From NCBI GenBank assembly GCA_022578605.1, contig MU394076.1:1-64000 (forward strand): a stretch of 64,000 nucleotides of DNA, written 5' to 3'. Source of the stretch: Camillea tinctor. Its lineage: Eukaryota > Ascomycota > Sordariomycetes > Xylariales > Xylariaceae. The translations under genes and the position numbers were made by a program. The notes beneath the pieces are model-generated. The model worked only from the letters and a program-made list of their open reading frames with translations, had not been told where the DNA came from and searched no databases. This document shows, one piece after another, positions 41,146 to 52,611 of the stretch; position 1 is the stretch's first letter, and every line of letters starts with the position of its first letter.

Positions 41146-43028
41146 TCGTTGGGGCTCTCTTTTCTTTTCCTCGGGTTTCCGCTTGCTGTTGCGTCTGACG
41201 ACCCGGAATGTTCTTCTATTGGTAGGTGGTCGTCCCCTATTCGTCCTCCCTTATGGGTCCATTGCCAGGCTTGGGTGTACTTCAGGCGTCTCCAGGCCCG
41301 ACTTTTCCCTTTTGCGTGTCGTTGGCAGGTGTCTTGTTCGCAGTGGTACCATTTCTTGTTTGTGAGATCGCAGTTTTCTTGGTTCCATTCAAAATAGTCG
41401 TGTCGGTTGGTGTTTTCCATGAAGTCTTCTAGGATCTTGTCTTGGGTTTTTCCCCAGCCGTTGTCTCGGAACCATCCGTCCCCCTTTTCTTGCCGAAATT
41501 GGAAACTGTCTTCCGGGTGTTTTAAGCAAAATCCCGGTCGTTCCCAGCATTCACAGCTTGATTCTTCTAGGTTTCGAGCCCTCAGATTGTCCTGCTGAGG
41601 TGGTTCCCCTTCAATTACGTTTCCGGGGTCCAACCTCATGTTTTCTGTTCGACTGATTCCGGGAAGGAGTTTCTGGTGCTGTTTTTCTGCTGGTCCTGGA
41701 GATTCGGTGCTGTCGGAGGAGGGTTTTGATGGCTGCGACTCTTCTGACGAGGAGTCCCATGGCATTCCTGGTTGTGGGAAGAAATTATTCTCCTGTTTGT
41801 CCTTCAGGTGCCGTTCGCAGTCGTCGTAGAAGCACTTGGTCCATGGTACCTGCGGATGTTGCCATGCATTGTGTGCCAGTGTGTTCAATGTTACCTTAGG
41901 TCGGCATGTGTGCTCGACTATGCCATTCCGCGAAGGGTGGTGGTCGGAGATTTCTGGCATTGATCTGGCGTCGTGACCTCCTTTGGAGAACGCGTTTATT
42001 TGCTTGGATCCTTCCGCAAATCGTGTTTTCTTGGCTTCGGGTACTGGTCGCCAGTGTTTCTTGCCTTGGTCTCCTCCTTCTTTCTTGGGGCTTCGGCAAT
42101 GGCGGGCCAGGTGTCCTGGCTTTCCGCAGTTGTAACATTTCTTGACTCGGTTGCGATCAAAGGTAGCGTCTATCGCCATTGGTCCCGAATGAGTACCTGA
42201 CTCCGTGGTGGCGTTCTTTTTCCCGGTAGGCGCTGTTCCCGTTTTTCCTTTCCTTTCCTGGCGTCTTTCGTATTGGCGGTTATCAATTTTGATTGCCATT
42301 GCTACATATTCCAGGAAGGTGTCGGGTTTTTCTTCGCGTGATAAGTCGTCTTTGACTGATTCTTTTAGTCCTTGATAGAACATCATCATGGCTGCCTCGT
42401 CGTTCCAATCTAACTTAGTTAGGTGCTGTCGGAAGGTGGCTGCGTATTGGGCCGCCGACGTGGTTTGCTTGAGTACGCTGATGGCTCTTTCCGCGCGATG
42501 CTTTTCATCGGGGTCCTGGAAGTAATTTTGGGCCATTTTTTTGAAGCTCTCATAGCTTTCGAACGCCTTCCGAGTTTCCGCTTTCTGGGTAGTTGGATTT
42601 TCCATATGGTCTCGAGCAAATGTTGTCCACCAGTCGCTGGCTTTTCCTTTGAGGAGGGAAGTTGCGAAAAGGATTTTTTGAAGCTCCGTTTGGAATTGGT
42701 CCTGGTTGAAGCTGATGTAGGTTTCGACCTGCGTGATGTAGCTGCTGAAGCCTCCGTAGGTGCCGTCATATTTCTCTGGCATTCCTATTTTGATTCGCGG
42801 GGCTTTTCCAGTGGCCGTTGCCTGAGGGGCTTGTTTGTTCAGGGCTTCCCTAAGTTGTTTGATTTCGCCCTTCCATTGGTCTGCTTCTCCCTTCAGCTTG
42901 TCATACTTCCCTTGGAGATCGTTCTGGGTTTGTAACATATTCCCCACGATTCTTTCGGCCTCTTTGATTTGGTCCTGCATCGTGTGGAACTCCGCCTCAT
43001 AGTTACGTTGCTCGGTTTGTCCAGACAT
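40947..43028 (-). CDS. gag: Retrotransposon Gag protein
   Basis: 693 residues; ATG at 43028, 53 nt after the 5' LTR. Residues 1-66 form a coiled coil. About 80-250 is the capsid-like retrotransposon Gag domain (FSSYITQVETYI, WWTTFARDH, WNDEAAMMMFYQGLKESVKDDL). A classical zinc knuckle follows at Cys298, Cys301, His306, Cys311. The protein then continues another 380 residues, unusually long, with three Cys/His modules of related form: C399-x4-C404-x2-H407, C492/C494...C501-x2-H504, and C563-x4-C568-x2-H571, the first and third preceded by Trp (WTKC, WYHC). Near the stop codon lies the A-AAA-AAC slippery heptamer. Gag should assemble the virus-like particle in the cytoplasm and package the element RNA through its zinc fingers. 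Similar Trp-Cys modules occur, as I recall, in Gag of other Sordariomycete gypsy elements. Confidence 0.95.
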   Translation of the reverse strand: MSGQTEQRNYEAEFHTMQDQIKEAERIVGNMLQTQNDLQGKYDKLKGEADQWKGEIKQLREALNKQAPQATATGKAPRIKIGMPEKYDGTYGGFSSYITQVETYISFNQDQFQTELQKILFATSLLKGKASDWWTTFARDHMENPTTQKAETRKAFESYESFKKMAQNYFQDPDEKHRAERAISVLKQTTSAAQYAATFRQHLTKLDWNDEAAMMMFYQGLKESVKDDLSREEKPDTFLEYVAMAIKIDNRQYERRQERKGKTGTAPTGKKNATTESGTHSGPMAIDATFDRNRVKKCYNCGKPGHLARHCRSPKKEGGDQGKKHWRPVPEAKKTRFAEGSKQINAFSKGGHDARSMPEISDHHPSRNGIVEHTCRPKVTLNTLAHNAWQHPQVPWTKCFYDDCERHLKDKQENNFFPQPGMPWDSSSEESQPSKPSSDSTESPGPAEKQHQKLLPGISRTENMRLDPGNVIEGEPPQQDNLRARNLEESSCECWERPGFCLKHPEDSFQFRQEKGDGWFRDNGWGKTQDKILEDFMENTNRHDYFEWNQENCDLTNKKWYHCEQDTCQRHAKGKSRAWRRLKYTQAWQWTHKGGRIGDDHLPIEEHSGSSDATASGNPRKRKESPNECREQGKLLKYVNNAVANQARQIIEIEGQIHRLDLCLDQLQEMVTGVTIGRPIAQYKQSKNGNRRS
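40965..40971 (-). promoter_or_regulatory. -1 ribosomal frameshift heptamer
   Basis: The minus strand reads A AAA AAC in the gag frame (TCA AAA AAC GGG), 15 nt before the gag stop TAA (40947-40949). A tandem -1 slip gives AAA AAA CGG in the pol frame, which stays open. This is one of the canonical retroviral slippery sequences. I did not find a convincing downstream pseudoknot by eye. Confidence 0.85.
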
Positions 43029-43070
43029 GATGTTGAATATTGCTCAGCGCCGTTCGTACTACTGAACAAG

Positions 43071-43081
43071 AGTGATCAAAA
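43071..43081 (-). other. Candidate self-priming primer binding site
   Basis: Directly after the 5' LTR the minus strand reads TTTTGATCACT, with no TGG complementary to a tRNA CCA end. Its nine bases TTGATCACT are the exact reverse complement of AGTGATCAA inside the LTR (43175-43167), about 41 nt downstream of the TATA core. That is the arrangement of Tf1/sushi elements, where the 5' end of the RNA folds back and primes reverse transcription. Confidence 0.65.
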
Positions 43082-43345
43082 TGTTACGACTAAGAGTCGG
43101 GGGTTTATGTTATCAGTAGTAAATAGTATAGTCGCAAGGATAGTTCCCATACAAAGTATGCTTAGATTGATCACTGGCTATTCTAGTTACATAGGGAATA
43201 AATGAGTGTATATATAGTTATGGGGTCGACGAAGTCGATCGCCGACTTCGTCGCTCGATGGAGTCGACCATCTATTCCGTCGACTTGTGGATCTTATCCA
43301 CCTTGACACGTGATCCCAGGTTACGTGTTGAGGTGGTCCGTGACA
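43082..43345 (-). repeat. 5' LTR
   Basis: 264 bp, identical by eye to 36661-36924. On the minus strand it starts TGTCACGG, has the inverted repeat (43253-43227), a TATATATA core at 43216-43209 and the putative start-site sequence AGTGATCAA at 43175-43167, and ends CGTAACA. It should supply the promoter for gag-pol. Confidence 0.96.
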
Positions 43346-43350
43346 TGGAT
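43346..43350. repeat. Target site duplication (right)
   Basis: TGGAT directly after the right LTR, identical to 36656-36660. Confidence 0.92.
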
Positions 43351-46300
43351 ACCCAAGGCCTTATGGTACAAACCGAGGTCTTTTCTCCCAACTTGCTGAC
43401 ACAGTACAAAAGGCAAAGAGGGGATTGGTCGAAATTCATATCTGCCTCATATAGTCGTCATAGTCTAAAGAAGGCTCTGCATAAGATAGTGATAGCGCGC
43501 ATTAACCCCCCCAAATAATCGTATTCCCCAAAGATGGAGACTGCCCAACGGAAACCCCCCTATCTATCATTTGGACCCGAGTATCGACGGCATATGGGCT
43601 ACCCCAGATTTCGTCATCCTGTGGCACTCACGAATCTGGGGTGTCTTTGGTAAAAGGGACATCATCCTTGGTCCTGGGCTTACCGAAGTAGTAATGCTAG
43701 GCCCGAAACGACAACGCCCTACTTCGCCCCGAGGCTCCTATCATGCTGATGTGTAACATCTCTATAATCTCCCATTGGGTAGTCCGGCAGGGGTAATAGC
43801 GCCGAGTCCGGACACGACACGACCGTGGGGGGTTGGGAGCTAACGATGGTTTCCACGTGTGAACCAGTCGCGCGGGATATGGGCTTACCTATTCTAGCTC
43901 TTGCTTACCCCTTATACCTGTATGTAAATGCTAGCTGCGGTCTAATCTGGATATCTAAAAGGGGACTTTTTGTGTCTAGATCCTTGTATAATCTGACAGG
44001 AAGAAACTTGCATGCCCGTCTCACATATCTAGATGGCAACATTAAGGTATCACCTATCTATGGTAGAGTGAGATTATCAGTAGTTAAAAATATAAGAAAA
44101 AGGTGTTTGGCCAATAGATTAGTCGCAACGCAACACGTAAGGGAATCGAATCATTGACAAAAATACTAATAGCTATTTATTTGATAATAGGATGATACAC
44201 ATTGAGTATTATGTCTTCCGCGTTTCTAGTGAGTTTTAAAGTTAAGACGATGATTCGTTGGAACTTGACCGCCAGTGACCATCTACTATAATCTGCCATA
44301 ATAAATCACAATCTTATCACGAGATGGCTGTATTTTCTAGCTCCTTGAAATCCAGTTCAAGCCAACAAAGTGCCACAGCCGTGCATATATTGTCATAAGT
44401 GGTCTTTATTTATCATTGTAGGCCTCCAGCCAGCTTGATGGCGGAGATATAGACATATAATGATTACCTGGTTACGTCTATCACAGTTGAAACTAGCCTG
44501 GAATCGAATAGCTTCCGATGATTACTCATAACTTGCAGAAAGAATGCACGTCTGATAGGAGGGCATCCATAGCCTCGGGTCATTCCACAATTCGAGAGTT
44601 GAATACATACCTTGTTATATTCCCACGTGGCAAACTGAGACTTTCTTTTTTCTCTTCAAATAATTACGTCCACTTCTCATTCTATATGATTACAATTCTC
44701 ACAATAGTAGGTTAGTTCGTTGTCCAGCTGATTGTCAGCCTATCGATCTTGCCAACGTTAACCATACGTATTTGGAGACTTGATGTTGGGCATTGCCGCA
44801 GAAGCCAATGAGAACCGACAAATGTTGAGCGATACCGCGAGCCCTACAGCCAGGGCTCTTTCTATTCTACAAATGGGATGGAGCAGTAGAAAATCACATC
44901 TGATCATCTCATGATGTGTTCAGATTTAATATAATTTTATGAGTATATAGTAAGCGCATGGCTATTTGATTGCATACTCTAGGTGAGCCTTTCGTCGTTA
45001 ATGTGACCATATGCTCTCGGCCTGTGTCGGTTCTTATCATGCCATTAAACGCATCTCTCACCACCTTGGTCATACTAAGGGGGCAAACATAATTAGCACG
45101 GAGGAATTAAACCGGTAATCCCCCCTCTTCCCCCCCTTTTTTTCTCTTTTGCTTATTTTCTCTTCATATTCTATTATGAGACTCTTTTCAATGAGTGGAT
45201 AGTAATTGGTTAATGAGCCACACCGAAGATGCCAATAAGGGTGCTTTTTTATATTGGGCCATGGGGTATACTAATAAAGGTTTCATTATGCTTTGAGTGC
45301 GAATCCTCTGCTGTCTTCGTAAGGAAACCCTGTGGGAGAAGGAGGGGAGAGTATCAGATGTTAGGACTTTTGTTGATAAGTGCGTTGATACTTATGATAA
45401 AGCAGGGTGCCGTCAAATGAGTGGCTTACCGGGGTATGATCCATTCTGTTGGAAACAAACCAGGGATATTTGTGATATTTCCTACATGCCTTTCAGTTTC
45501 GGGCTCTGAGAGTGATCTATCTCCTGTATGCCTATCGAGTTTGAATTAGGATATGCCCAACACCTTCAAAGTGCATAGCCAAGTTGAATGGCTTGCAGAC
45601 TCCCCTCATCACGCGGTCAGGATGGGATACTGCAATCAGCGATATATTTCTATGCTCTTATTCAAGAGTATAATCAGTCTTTATGTGTTGGAGACCTATC
45701 AAATAGTAAAAGAGCCAACTCTACATAGAGGAGTCTTGCTAAGTTGCATATTGCCAAGAATTCAGGGTCAGCATATGTTGCAGACGGATCTGCGCCCAAT
45801 TACTACCGACCTTTATAGATGATACTGTCCAATCTTAGGTTAAATCCAACTAAAGCGGCAGCTAGATTTCTAGAACATGTGGAAGCAGATACCGCTGTAA
45901 CAAAAGAGTAGCTTTCGCTCACCCAGGGCTTTCACATAATAGATTGTGTAATAGATAACCGACATCCCTACTACAAACATGTCGTTCGAGAGCTGTAAGC
46001 TTATTCGGGCGGTCAGATCAGTTCGACCCAGGTTAGTCGATTAGCTCCGGAGCCGGACCTAGTCCCGGTGGTGATATAAAATGTCAGTTTATGAACTCGC
46101 TGCCCCCAATGATGGAAGAAACCAGGCTCAATCAGGAATGTGGCGTTCACCCTTCCAACCCCTGATCTTAGCTACCCAGGAACTGGGGCGGTCTGAGTTA
46201 AGCGCCATCGAATCGATAATACTTTATTATTGCTTTTTTTATTACCCTTTTCGTCGAACCACTCTTGTATTGGCCAAAAAAACATACCTGTATATATAAT

Positions 46301-48833
46301 ATTGAGACAAATGAGCTATCGGTTGCACGACTGCTATGGTGTCAAGTCCTGATGTAAACATTGTTACATATATAAAATATCATAGTCTACGGGTGGTGAA
46401 ACATTGATAAGCCTAACAAGTCCAGCTATTACAGAGCCTCTATGGCTTGAATTAATAAATTTATAACGGCAACCTGCAGGGAGATCAAGAATATGTGCAC
46501 TTGAAGGAGGGGCAGATGACCTCCGATTCATTCCCGTTGTAGTAGTGCAGATGTTGTATGAAAGGATGCAATGCTGACAATCTGGCTTCCATCCTAGCCT
46601 TACAACCTACCAACGACTTAATTCCTCATGTAATGTATATGCTGTAGTAATAAGGTAAACAAGGTAAACTGGATCATCGGTGACGCGTATGGAAAGTTAA
46701 TATTTTATACTAGATATGTTCCAGTTCTTTATTTTACCACTTACGGGTGAATTCTCCGAGCCGCTATACCTGGTGATCCCAAAATAGACCTTTATTCAGG
46801 GAAGCCTCCAAAATAAAATGCACATCTTTACTTATATCATATAGAATAGATCTACTCACACATTATATCGCGAAGTAGGGTAATGTATACTAATTTTTCG
46901 ATATTATAAAGTAATACGGTTCCAAGTCAAGAGGCACTCATGTTCTCATGCAGTCAATCATCGATAGCTATATAGTATTCGTTTGCTAGTCGTGTAAAAA
47001 CGTGTTAATACGTCAGTAGACACTGGAGGTATAATGCTTAGTTGGGCAATATTAGACGTAGACCAAGATAGAGCCGCCTCTTCCTCCCCTTTCCCCTTGA
47101 CTCGGTTCTAGAATCGCGACTGAAATCCTGGATTTGAATTCAACGATCGGCCGGATTACTACGTCGTTATAATTTCGGACAGCCAATAGGCGATGGGATC
47201 CTAAACTAGCATATCACCTGCACATCGAATCCACACATGCATGCACAAAATATCCCGCCTTCAAATTGAACTACAGTTCCTAGGTCCTATGTGTTAATCC
47301 CCATCGAGACGTGATATAACCGGTCCACGTTAGTCTCCTTGAATAATCTGGCTTCGTTTATCGGGCGAAAGATGAGGCACTCAACCTTGTAGCACACCGC
47401 TCTTGTGTCGACAGCTAGGAACAAGGCTGCAAGGAGGTCATATGGGACCTTTAGTAGTAGCTTATTCCGTGAGTAACACCGCAGCTACGATAGTCTAATC
47501 TTGGGGGCGAGTACGACAACTTCCTCTGAAGATCAAGTGTGTTGTCTCCATGAGAGTTGCGCGGCTGGCTTGCCACCATCGAGTTACCGCTGATAGAGGC
47601 TTACGGTATAATCAGACCAGTGCTACGATCCTCACTATCACCTATAGCATACCTTATTTCATAATTTGCAACCTGAATTGCCAATTGTGGGGTGTGTCTA
47701 CACGATAATCTTCAAGATAGGCAGTTTTGGACTGTTGATACATAATGACGGCCGTGATGGCGTGACTACGTGGGGATCCCTTCCCCATTCCAGAGTCTAG
47801 CCCGGTACTATAGAGCTGTTGATAGGGGCCTAGTAGGTGATATAGCTCTTTATTCCGACGTCAACCCTATGGCGTAAGGAGTGGGATAACTACATTTGTT
47901 TGGTTGGATTGCCGGATGCGACCTCAATATGGTGACAGAGGACGTCAGATACTTTGTTGAGTGGTATACTTACGACCTATTCCCCCCTTCCTCCTTGGGC
48001 CTTGGGCACTTTGTATCGTTCGAGGTTTGTGTTACTCTACCTCCTTTCGAGCATTTTTATGGTATCTCTAATACTCGCGGCTGATCGGCACAAGCCCTCG
48101 TTTTCAAATAATATCTCTAGTCTCTGACCTATCCTGGCCTCGGCAGACGTATAAGAGATATCATTGGAATGATGTTTGGACGATCCGGGAAGCTTGGGAG
48201 TCGGGAAAGGCGAGACCCCCAATAACCCCCACCCTCCAAATCCACAATGCAATTAATTTTGGACCGGCCGAGTGCGATCCGACCTTGCTACTCGCCTTAC
48301 CAGCGTTATAGTCGGGTCTTTGTCATCTTTTGATTTTTTTTTTCTGACATTTTGAATGCATAGCGGCGTTTTCCAGCTACATACACGATTCGACTCCACC
48401 GGCCGACGGCTTTCTACGTGTAGGAAATCTTAGAATCCCTGCTTCTGCATCTTAAGACATGTTGGTAGTGGGATATGACCCTGCAAAATATATCATTCAG
48501 CTGTCATCGCGTAACTATGAGTGGTTGGGGCCATATATAGCCTCCAATAATATAGGTCTGACCATGGGTAGAACAGCGCAAAGGATATATAATGGCTATG
48601 TTATCCCCCTTTTCTCATCCGCAGGCTGGAATCAACCAGGTATCATTCTATCCCCTTCAGACCTTATACGGAGCACTTTACCTAGCTTGGTTTAAATAGA
48701 TCACCCCTACGTTAAACACAACAACATACTCCCTTTCGTGGGATAGTGTATCACCTCATCCACTGCAAACATTTGTGGTTAGCCAACACCACTTTGATTA
48801 TCTCACATAAGGACTTACTGAGCTGCTCACACC
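43351..48833. other. Stop-dense, A/T-rich spacer
   Basis: About 5.5 kb right of the retrotransposon with no supportable gene: only short frames, none recognisable. Composition matches the 32-36 kb stretch, so the element landed inside one continuous gene-poor block. Old, mutated repeats are a likely origin, but I could not identify any. Confidence 0.5.
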
Positions 48834-48840
48834 TTATATA
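48834..48840 (+). promoter_or_regulatory. TATA-like box of the aldolase gene
   Basis: TTATATA about 80 nt upstream of the ATG at 48920, at a plausible distance for a short 5' leader. Confidence 0.45.
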
Positions 48841-48919
48841 CTCGGTCCCCAACTTAAAAGGCCTTATCCCATCCCCTCTATACCCATCATACAAGATCAT
48901 AAATCTAAGATAACCAAAT

Positions 48920-50062
48920 ATGGCCCCTCATATTGATATCTCATCTCTGGGAGATCACGGAGATAATTACATGACGGCCTTCAATGGTGTTTCTTTCCTT
49001 CCCGTTACACCTCCTACATCGAATGCCAATAGTCTCAAGACAAATGGGTCACAGACTTCACTAGGCAGTTCATTCGAAAGCACTCCTATCAAAAGCGACC
49101 TTCATATTACTCGACCACTATTGCCGGGTGTCTATGTGCCAACTGTCTGTTTCTTTGACCCAGAAACCGAAGATGTAGACACACGTGCCATCGCTCTTCA
49201 CTCAGTACGTCTAGCTCAAGCTGGTGTAACTGGCCTTGCTACTCAGGGGTCAAATGGCGAAGCCGTACACTTGACACATGCTGAACGACATCTGGTTACT
49301 TCCACTACACGCGCGGCCCTAGATTCGGGTGGGTTTTCACATATACCAGTCATCGTGGGCTGCGGCTCCCAAAGTACTCGCGAGACCATCCAATATTGTC
49401 GCGAAGCATGGGAAGCAGGTGGAGATTATGCGCTTGTATTGCCCCCCTCATATTATGCTTCACTATTTGCACCGTCGTCCGAAACTATAATTGAGTATTT
49501 TACGACAGTTGCCAGTGCTTCTCCGATACCGCTCATCATCTATAACTTCCCGGGAGCAGTGAACGGGTTGGATCTCTCTTCCGATGTTATCCTTAAGTTG
49601 GCGCAGCATCCTAAAATTGTCGGTGTCAAACTTACCTGTGGTAACACGGGCAAGTTGAACCGAGTGGCAGCGGCAACACGCAAGGAAACTCTGAATTATG
49701 ACCCTCAAGCCCCTGAGTTCTTAGTTCTGGCGGGTTCGGCAGACTTCACAATCCAGTCAATGATTGGAGGAGGACATGGCATCCTGGCGGGGCTTGCAAA
49801 CATCGCGCCTAAAGCTTGTATTAAAACTGTCGAACTATTCAACGCCGGCAAGTATGACGAGGCCCAGAAGATGCAGGAGTCTGTGTCACGAGGGGACTGG
49901 ACGGCGATTCAGGGAGGTGTGGTTGGAGTCAAAGCAGGACTCCAGTCGTGGATGGGTTACGGTGGTTACGCTCGAAGCCCACTTCCAAGGCCAACTGTCG
50001 AGCAAACAAAGGCATGGAAGGAAGAATTCAAGGAATTGGTTATGCTGGAGAAATCGTTGTGA
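48920..50062 (+). CDS. Dihydrodipicolinate synthase-family aldolase
   Basis: Single-exon gene for 380 residues. From about residue 66 the protein is a TIM barrel of the DapA/N-acetylneuraminate lyase family: GSNGEA 110-115 (carboxylate-binding loop), Tyr208 in IIYNFPGA, and the Schiff-base Lys237 in GVKLTCGN. Fungal members include 2-keto-3-deoxy-L-galactonate aldolase of the D-galacturonate (pectin) pathway, known as GaaC in Aspergillus and LGA1 in Trichoderma, which cleaves the keto-acid to pyruvate and L-glyceraldehyde. The PGVYVPTVCFF start and the GNTGKLNRVAA segment look close to that group as I remember it, but other fungal DapA-like proteins share these. The first 65 residues are a Ser/Thr/Asn-rich extension with no targeting signal. 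No other galacturonate-pathway gene is adjacent. The family is firm; the substrate is an inference. Confidence 0.92.
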   Translation: MAPHIDISSLGDHGDNYMTAFNGVSFLPVTPPTSNANSLKTNGSQTSLGSSFESTPIKSDLHITRPLLPGVYVPTVCFFDPETEDVDTRAIALHSVRLAQAGVTGLATQGSNGEAVHLTHAERHLVTSTTRAALDSGGFSHIPVIVGCGSQSTRETIQYCREAWEAGGDYALVLPPSYYASLFAPSSETIIEYFTTVASASPIPLIIYNFPGAVNGLDLSSDVILKLAQHPKIVGVKLTCGNTGKLNRVAAATRKETLNYDPQAPEFLVLAGSADFTIQSMIGGGHGILAGLANIAPKACIKTVELFNAGKYDEAQKMQESVSRGDWTAIQGGVVGVKAGLQSWMGYGGYARSPLPRPTVEQTKAWKEEFKELVMLEKSL

Positions 50063-52611
50063 GAGGCTATTGGCCCCCGAACCGAGAAGCAAGCTGAACA
50101 TAGCCTTACTTCCACGTTTATCAACACTGTGATCAAAGTCTGCATCGAGTTCTACTCGTATAAAAGCTTTACCATAGCAATCCATGATTCAAAAGATCTT
50201 CGATGATAACTACAAGTATGTAGCATGAGCATTGTTACTCTAACCTTGCTAGCTAGGAAGTTGCTAGAAAGAGAAAGGGGGCAAGGGTGTTGCTATAAGA
50301 GGCTTTATGGTCTAGTTGACCATTATCAGCAGGGTCACATGGAATTTAATGAAAAATAACAAGATTTTATCAACATATAGTCACACGAAGGTTTATGCTG
50401 AAGACCAAAAGGCGTATTGGTAGCACTATACACGGAAAGCTGCAGGCCAACAACATTTGACCCTATTGGGTTGCCCCTTACACTTCTTTAGATGGGAGAA
50501 CGTTACGATCTTCTATTCTTTCATCAAATTTACAGGTTTTTCTTTTCCCCCAAGTCATGAATCTTAATCTCTAGACACCTAAGTAGTCATACAGTTAAAT
50601 AGCACATGAGAAGGACACCCCTCTCGAGAGAGTTAATAATCAATTATATGTCAGTGTTTCCGGACACTATGGAGAAGTCCCATGTCAACCCGCGATCAAT
50701 CTTCTCAATGCTTAATCGATGGGTTGAAATGTCTCAGTTCACGATTACTCGACGACTCCAGTCGGTCTCCGCACCTTTAACCCTTTACAGGCGAATAATT
50801 CTCCGAGGCGGTGGCTGTCCATCTCCAAAATTCTGAAGGTCTCCGAGAACACTCAAGTTAACGTACTTCGCTTAGCGACCAGCCTACATCATTAGTATGC
50901 CAGCATACAACGGACTACGATGCTACAGACTGGATACCAAGCATGATCTTAGGATGTTCACTGCATACGCATTGCCTAGTCACGTCATAAAGCACCGATC
51001 TAGAGAACCCGACCATTAGAGAATCTAGGATTGTGAACACAACATTTAAGAGGGATTTACACGTCTCGGGGTGAGTACTGTACGATCTGTTCTTGATCCA
51101 TAACAAGTTATCAAGGTTCTAACAGAGCCTGTAGCTTAGGGTTGGACCGGTTGTCCCCACGGACAATTCCTCGCTAACATAGGCTGTGTCGTTAGATAAC
51201 AAAAGGCTGTTCTAATAGCCAAGTTATGATAGACTATCATAATAAAAGTCAAGGGGGCGCAAGGGGGCCGGCGGGGGGGGGCATCCTGTATACCATCAAA
51301 CCGCCTTGCTCTCAACCTTCTATATTCGATGTCAGGGGCTAAGATCCATATCAATAAGCCCTAGGACGAGCAACATATTTGGTTCACAACTTATTAGCTC
51401 AACCAATATGTAAATCGCCGGCAAAGTTGTGCATCAACTCCAATAACACGTTACTTACACAGTAGGCTGATAATGAGCTATTCTGACTGGGTGGTCTAGG
51501 CCTAATATTGATCTATGATCTTTTCCATCCACACCATATCCCCAGAATAGTAATCCGGCATAGTGCAACTGCCTCGCAAGCCGCAGTCAGCTTATGCTAC
51601 ATACAACTAACCTGAATATCTGACAACGCAGTTGGTCGCCCCTAAACGGCCACTGCATAGGGAGACACGAGGGAATAGCAAGTGGTGTTATCACGAGAAA
51701 CCTAGCCCAAAGAGTATCTAGGAGTCCGCATTTGTGCTCGCACTACATTCTTCGGCGCGCTAACATTGTGTGACTACAACAGGAACTTCCCATGCCGTGC
51801 GTTGTGAACCCTTAAGTCCTGATAGTAGCGGCTTCTCCAAAGCTGAGGTCGTGTCAAAACTGCCCCCACGAGAACGAAGTGACGGAACTGTTGGTCAACG
51901 TAGACTCCCCACGTGAGATATTATGCTTGATTTGTTGTGACGTCCTCGACCAACGCTGCAAGTTACCGAGTGATGTTGCTGAAAATACCATGGTCCATGA
52001 AGAGAAGAAGAGATTGGCTTGGTCATGTTTGCACTGTATTCTATGAACGCAAACTTGAATTTTCAATAGGGGCATGAAAGTACTTTGTTATGGCTAAAAG
52101 GTTTGAGAATGTAAGGGGAATCCTAATTTCTACAACAAAAAACCCCCAATTATCGGTGTCAAGTCATATACTAAGTATAGAAATAAATATGTTGGATACT
52201 GAAGTTGATTTTTGTAAATCAAGCACCAAGTGATTGCATCCGTTACACCTATTTATATTTACTTCTTTTCCTACGTACCTTCCACAGGGAAATCCAGGCC
52301 TGGAGCCTTATGTAAATCCCCTTTAGTTGAGACCACAGAGCACATGGAAGTTACTAAGAATGAGTGATGGAAAGACAAAAGGGATGAGAACTGTGCCTCG
52401 TTGCCATAGAGGAGATAAAAAATAGCGATGCCCAAGTGAATATTTCGTGTTTAGTGTCGGCTAGGTTGGGACTCAAGATTCTGTTCCTGGGCAACAGATG
52501 AAGAAACATAGCTACTGCTCCTTTTTTATTATTACTAGGTACAATTCCAACTTACCTCTCATCAGTTTGCATCAACCAGTCTTTACCCAACCCACAACAA
52601 GCACCATCGTC
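50063..52611. other. Gene-free spacer
   Basis: About 2.5 kb between the aldolase and the tyrosinase, with no recognisable gene. A G-rich run lies near 51250-51282. The right end holds the tyrosinase promoter; no clear TATA was seen. Confidence 0.5.

Larger units (their letters stand above)
36661..43345 (-). mobile_element. Complete Ty3/gypsy chromovirus LTR retrotransposon
   Basis: 6685-bp element transcribed on the minus strand, bounded by two 264-bp LTRs that read identical and by a TGGAT target duplication. Order along the minus strand: 5' LTR (43345-43082), candidate self-priming site, gag (43028-40947), pol in the -1 frame (to 37504: protease, reverse transcriptase, RNase H, integrase, chromodomain), an antisense ORF (37002-37604, plus strand), polypurine tract, 3' LTR (36924-36661). 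LTR ends are TGTTACG...CGTGACA. All frames are intact and all catalytic residues are present. Identical LTRs imply recent insertion and no visible RIP. The gene order RT-RNase H-integrase-chromodomain defines a chromovirus of the Tf1/sushi/Maggy-like fungal type. Confidence 0.97.

Noticed and set aside
42423..42935. 170-codon plus-strand frame in gag, and others at 38456-38950 and 40340-40720
   Set aside because: Antisense shadows of the long gag and pol frames. Unlike the 37002-37604 ORF they carry no motif pattern and lie wholly inside coding sequence.
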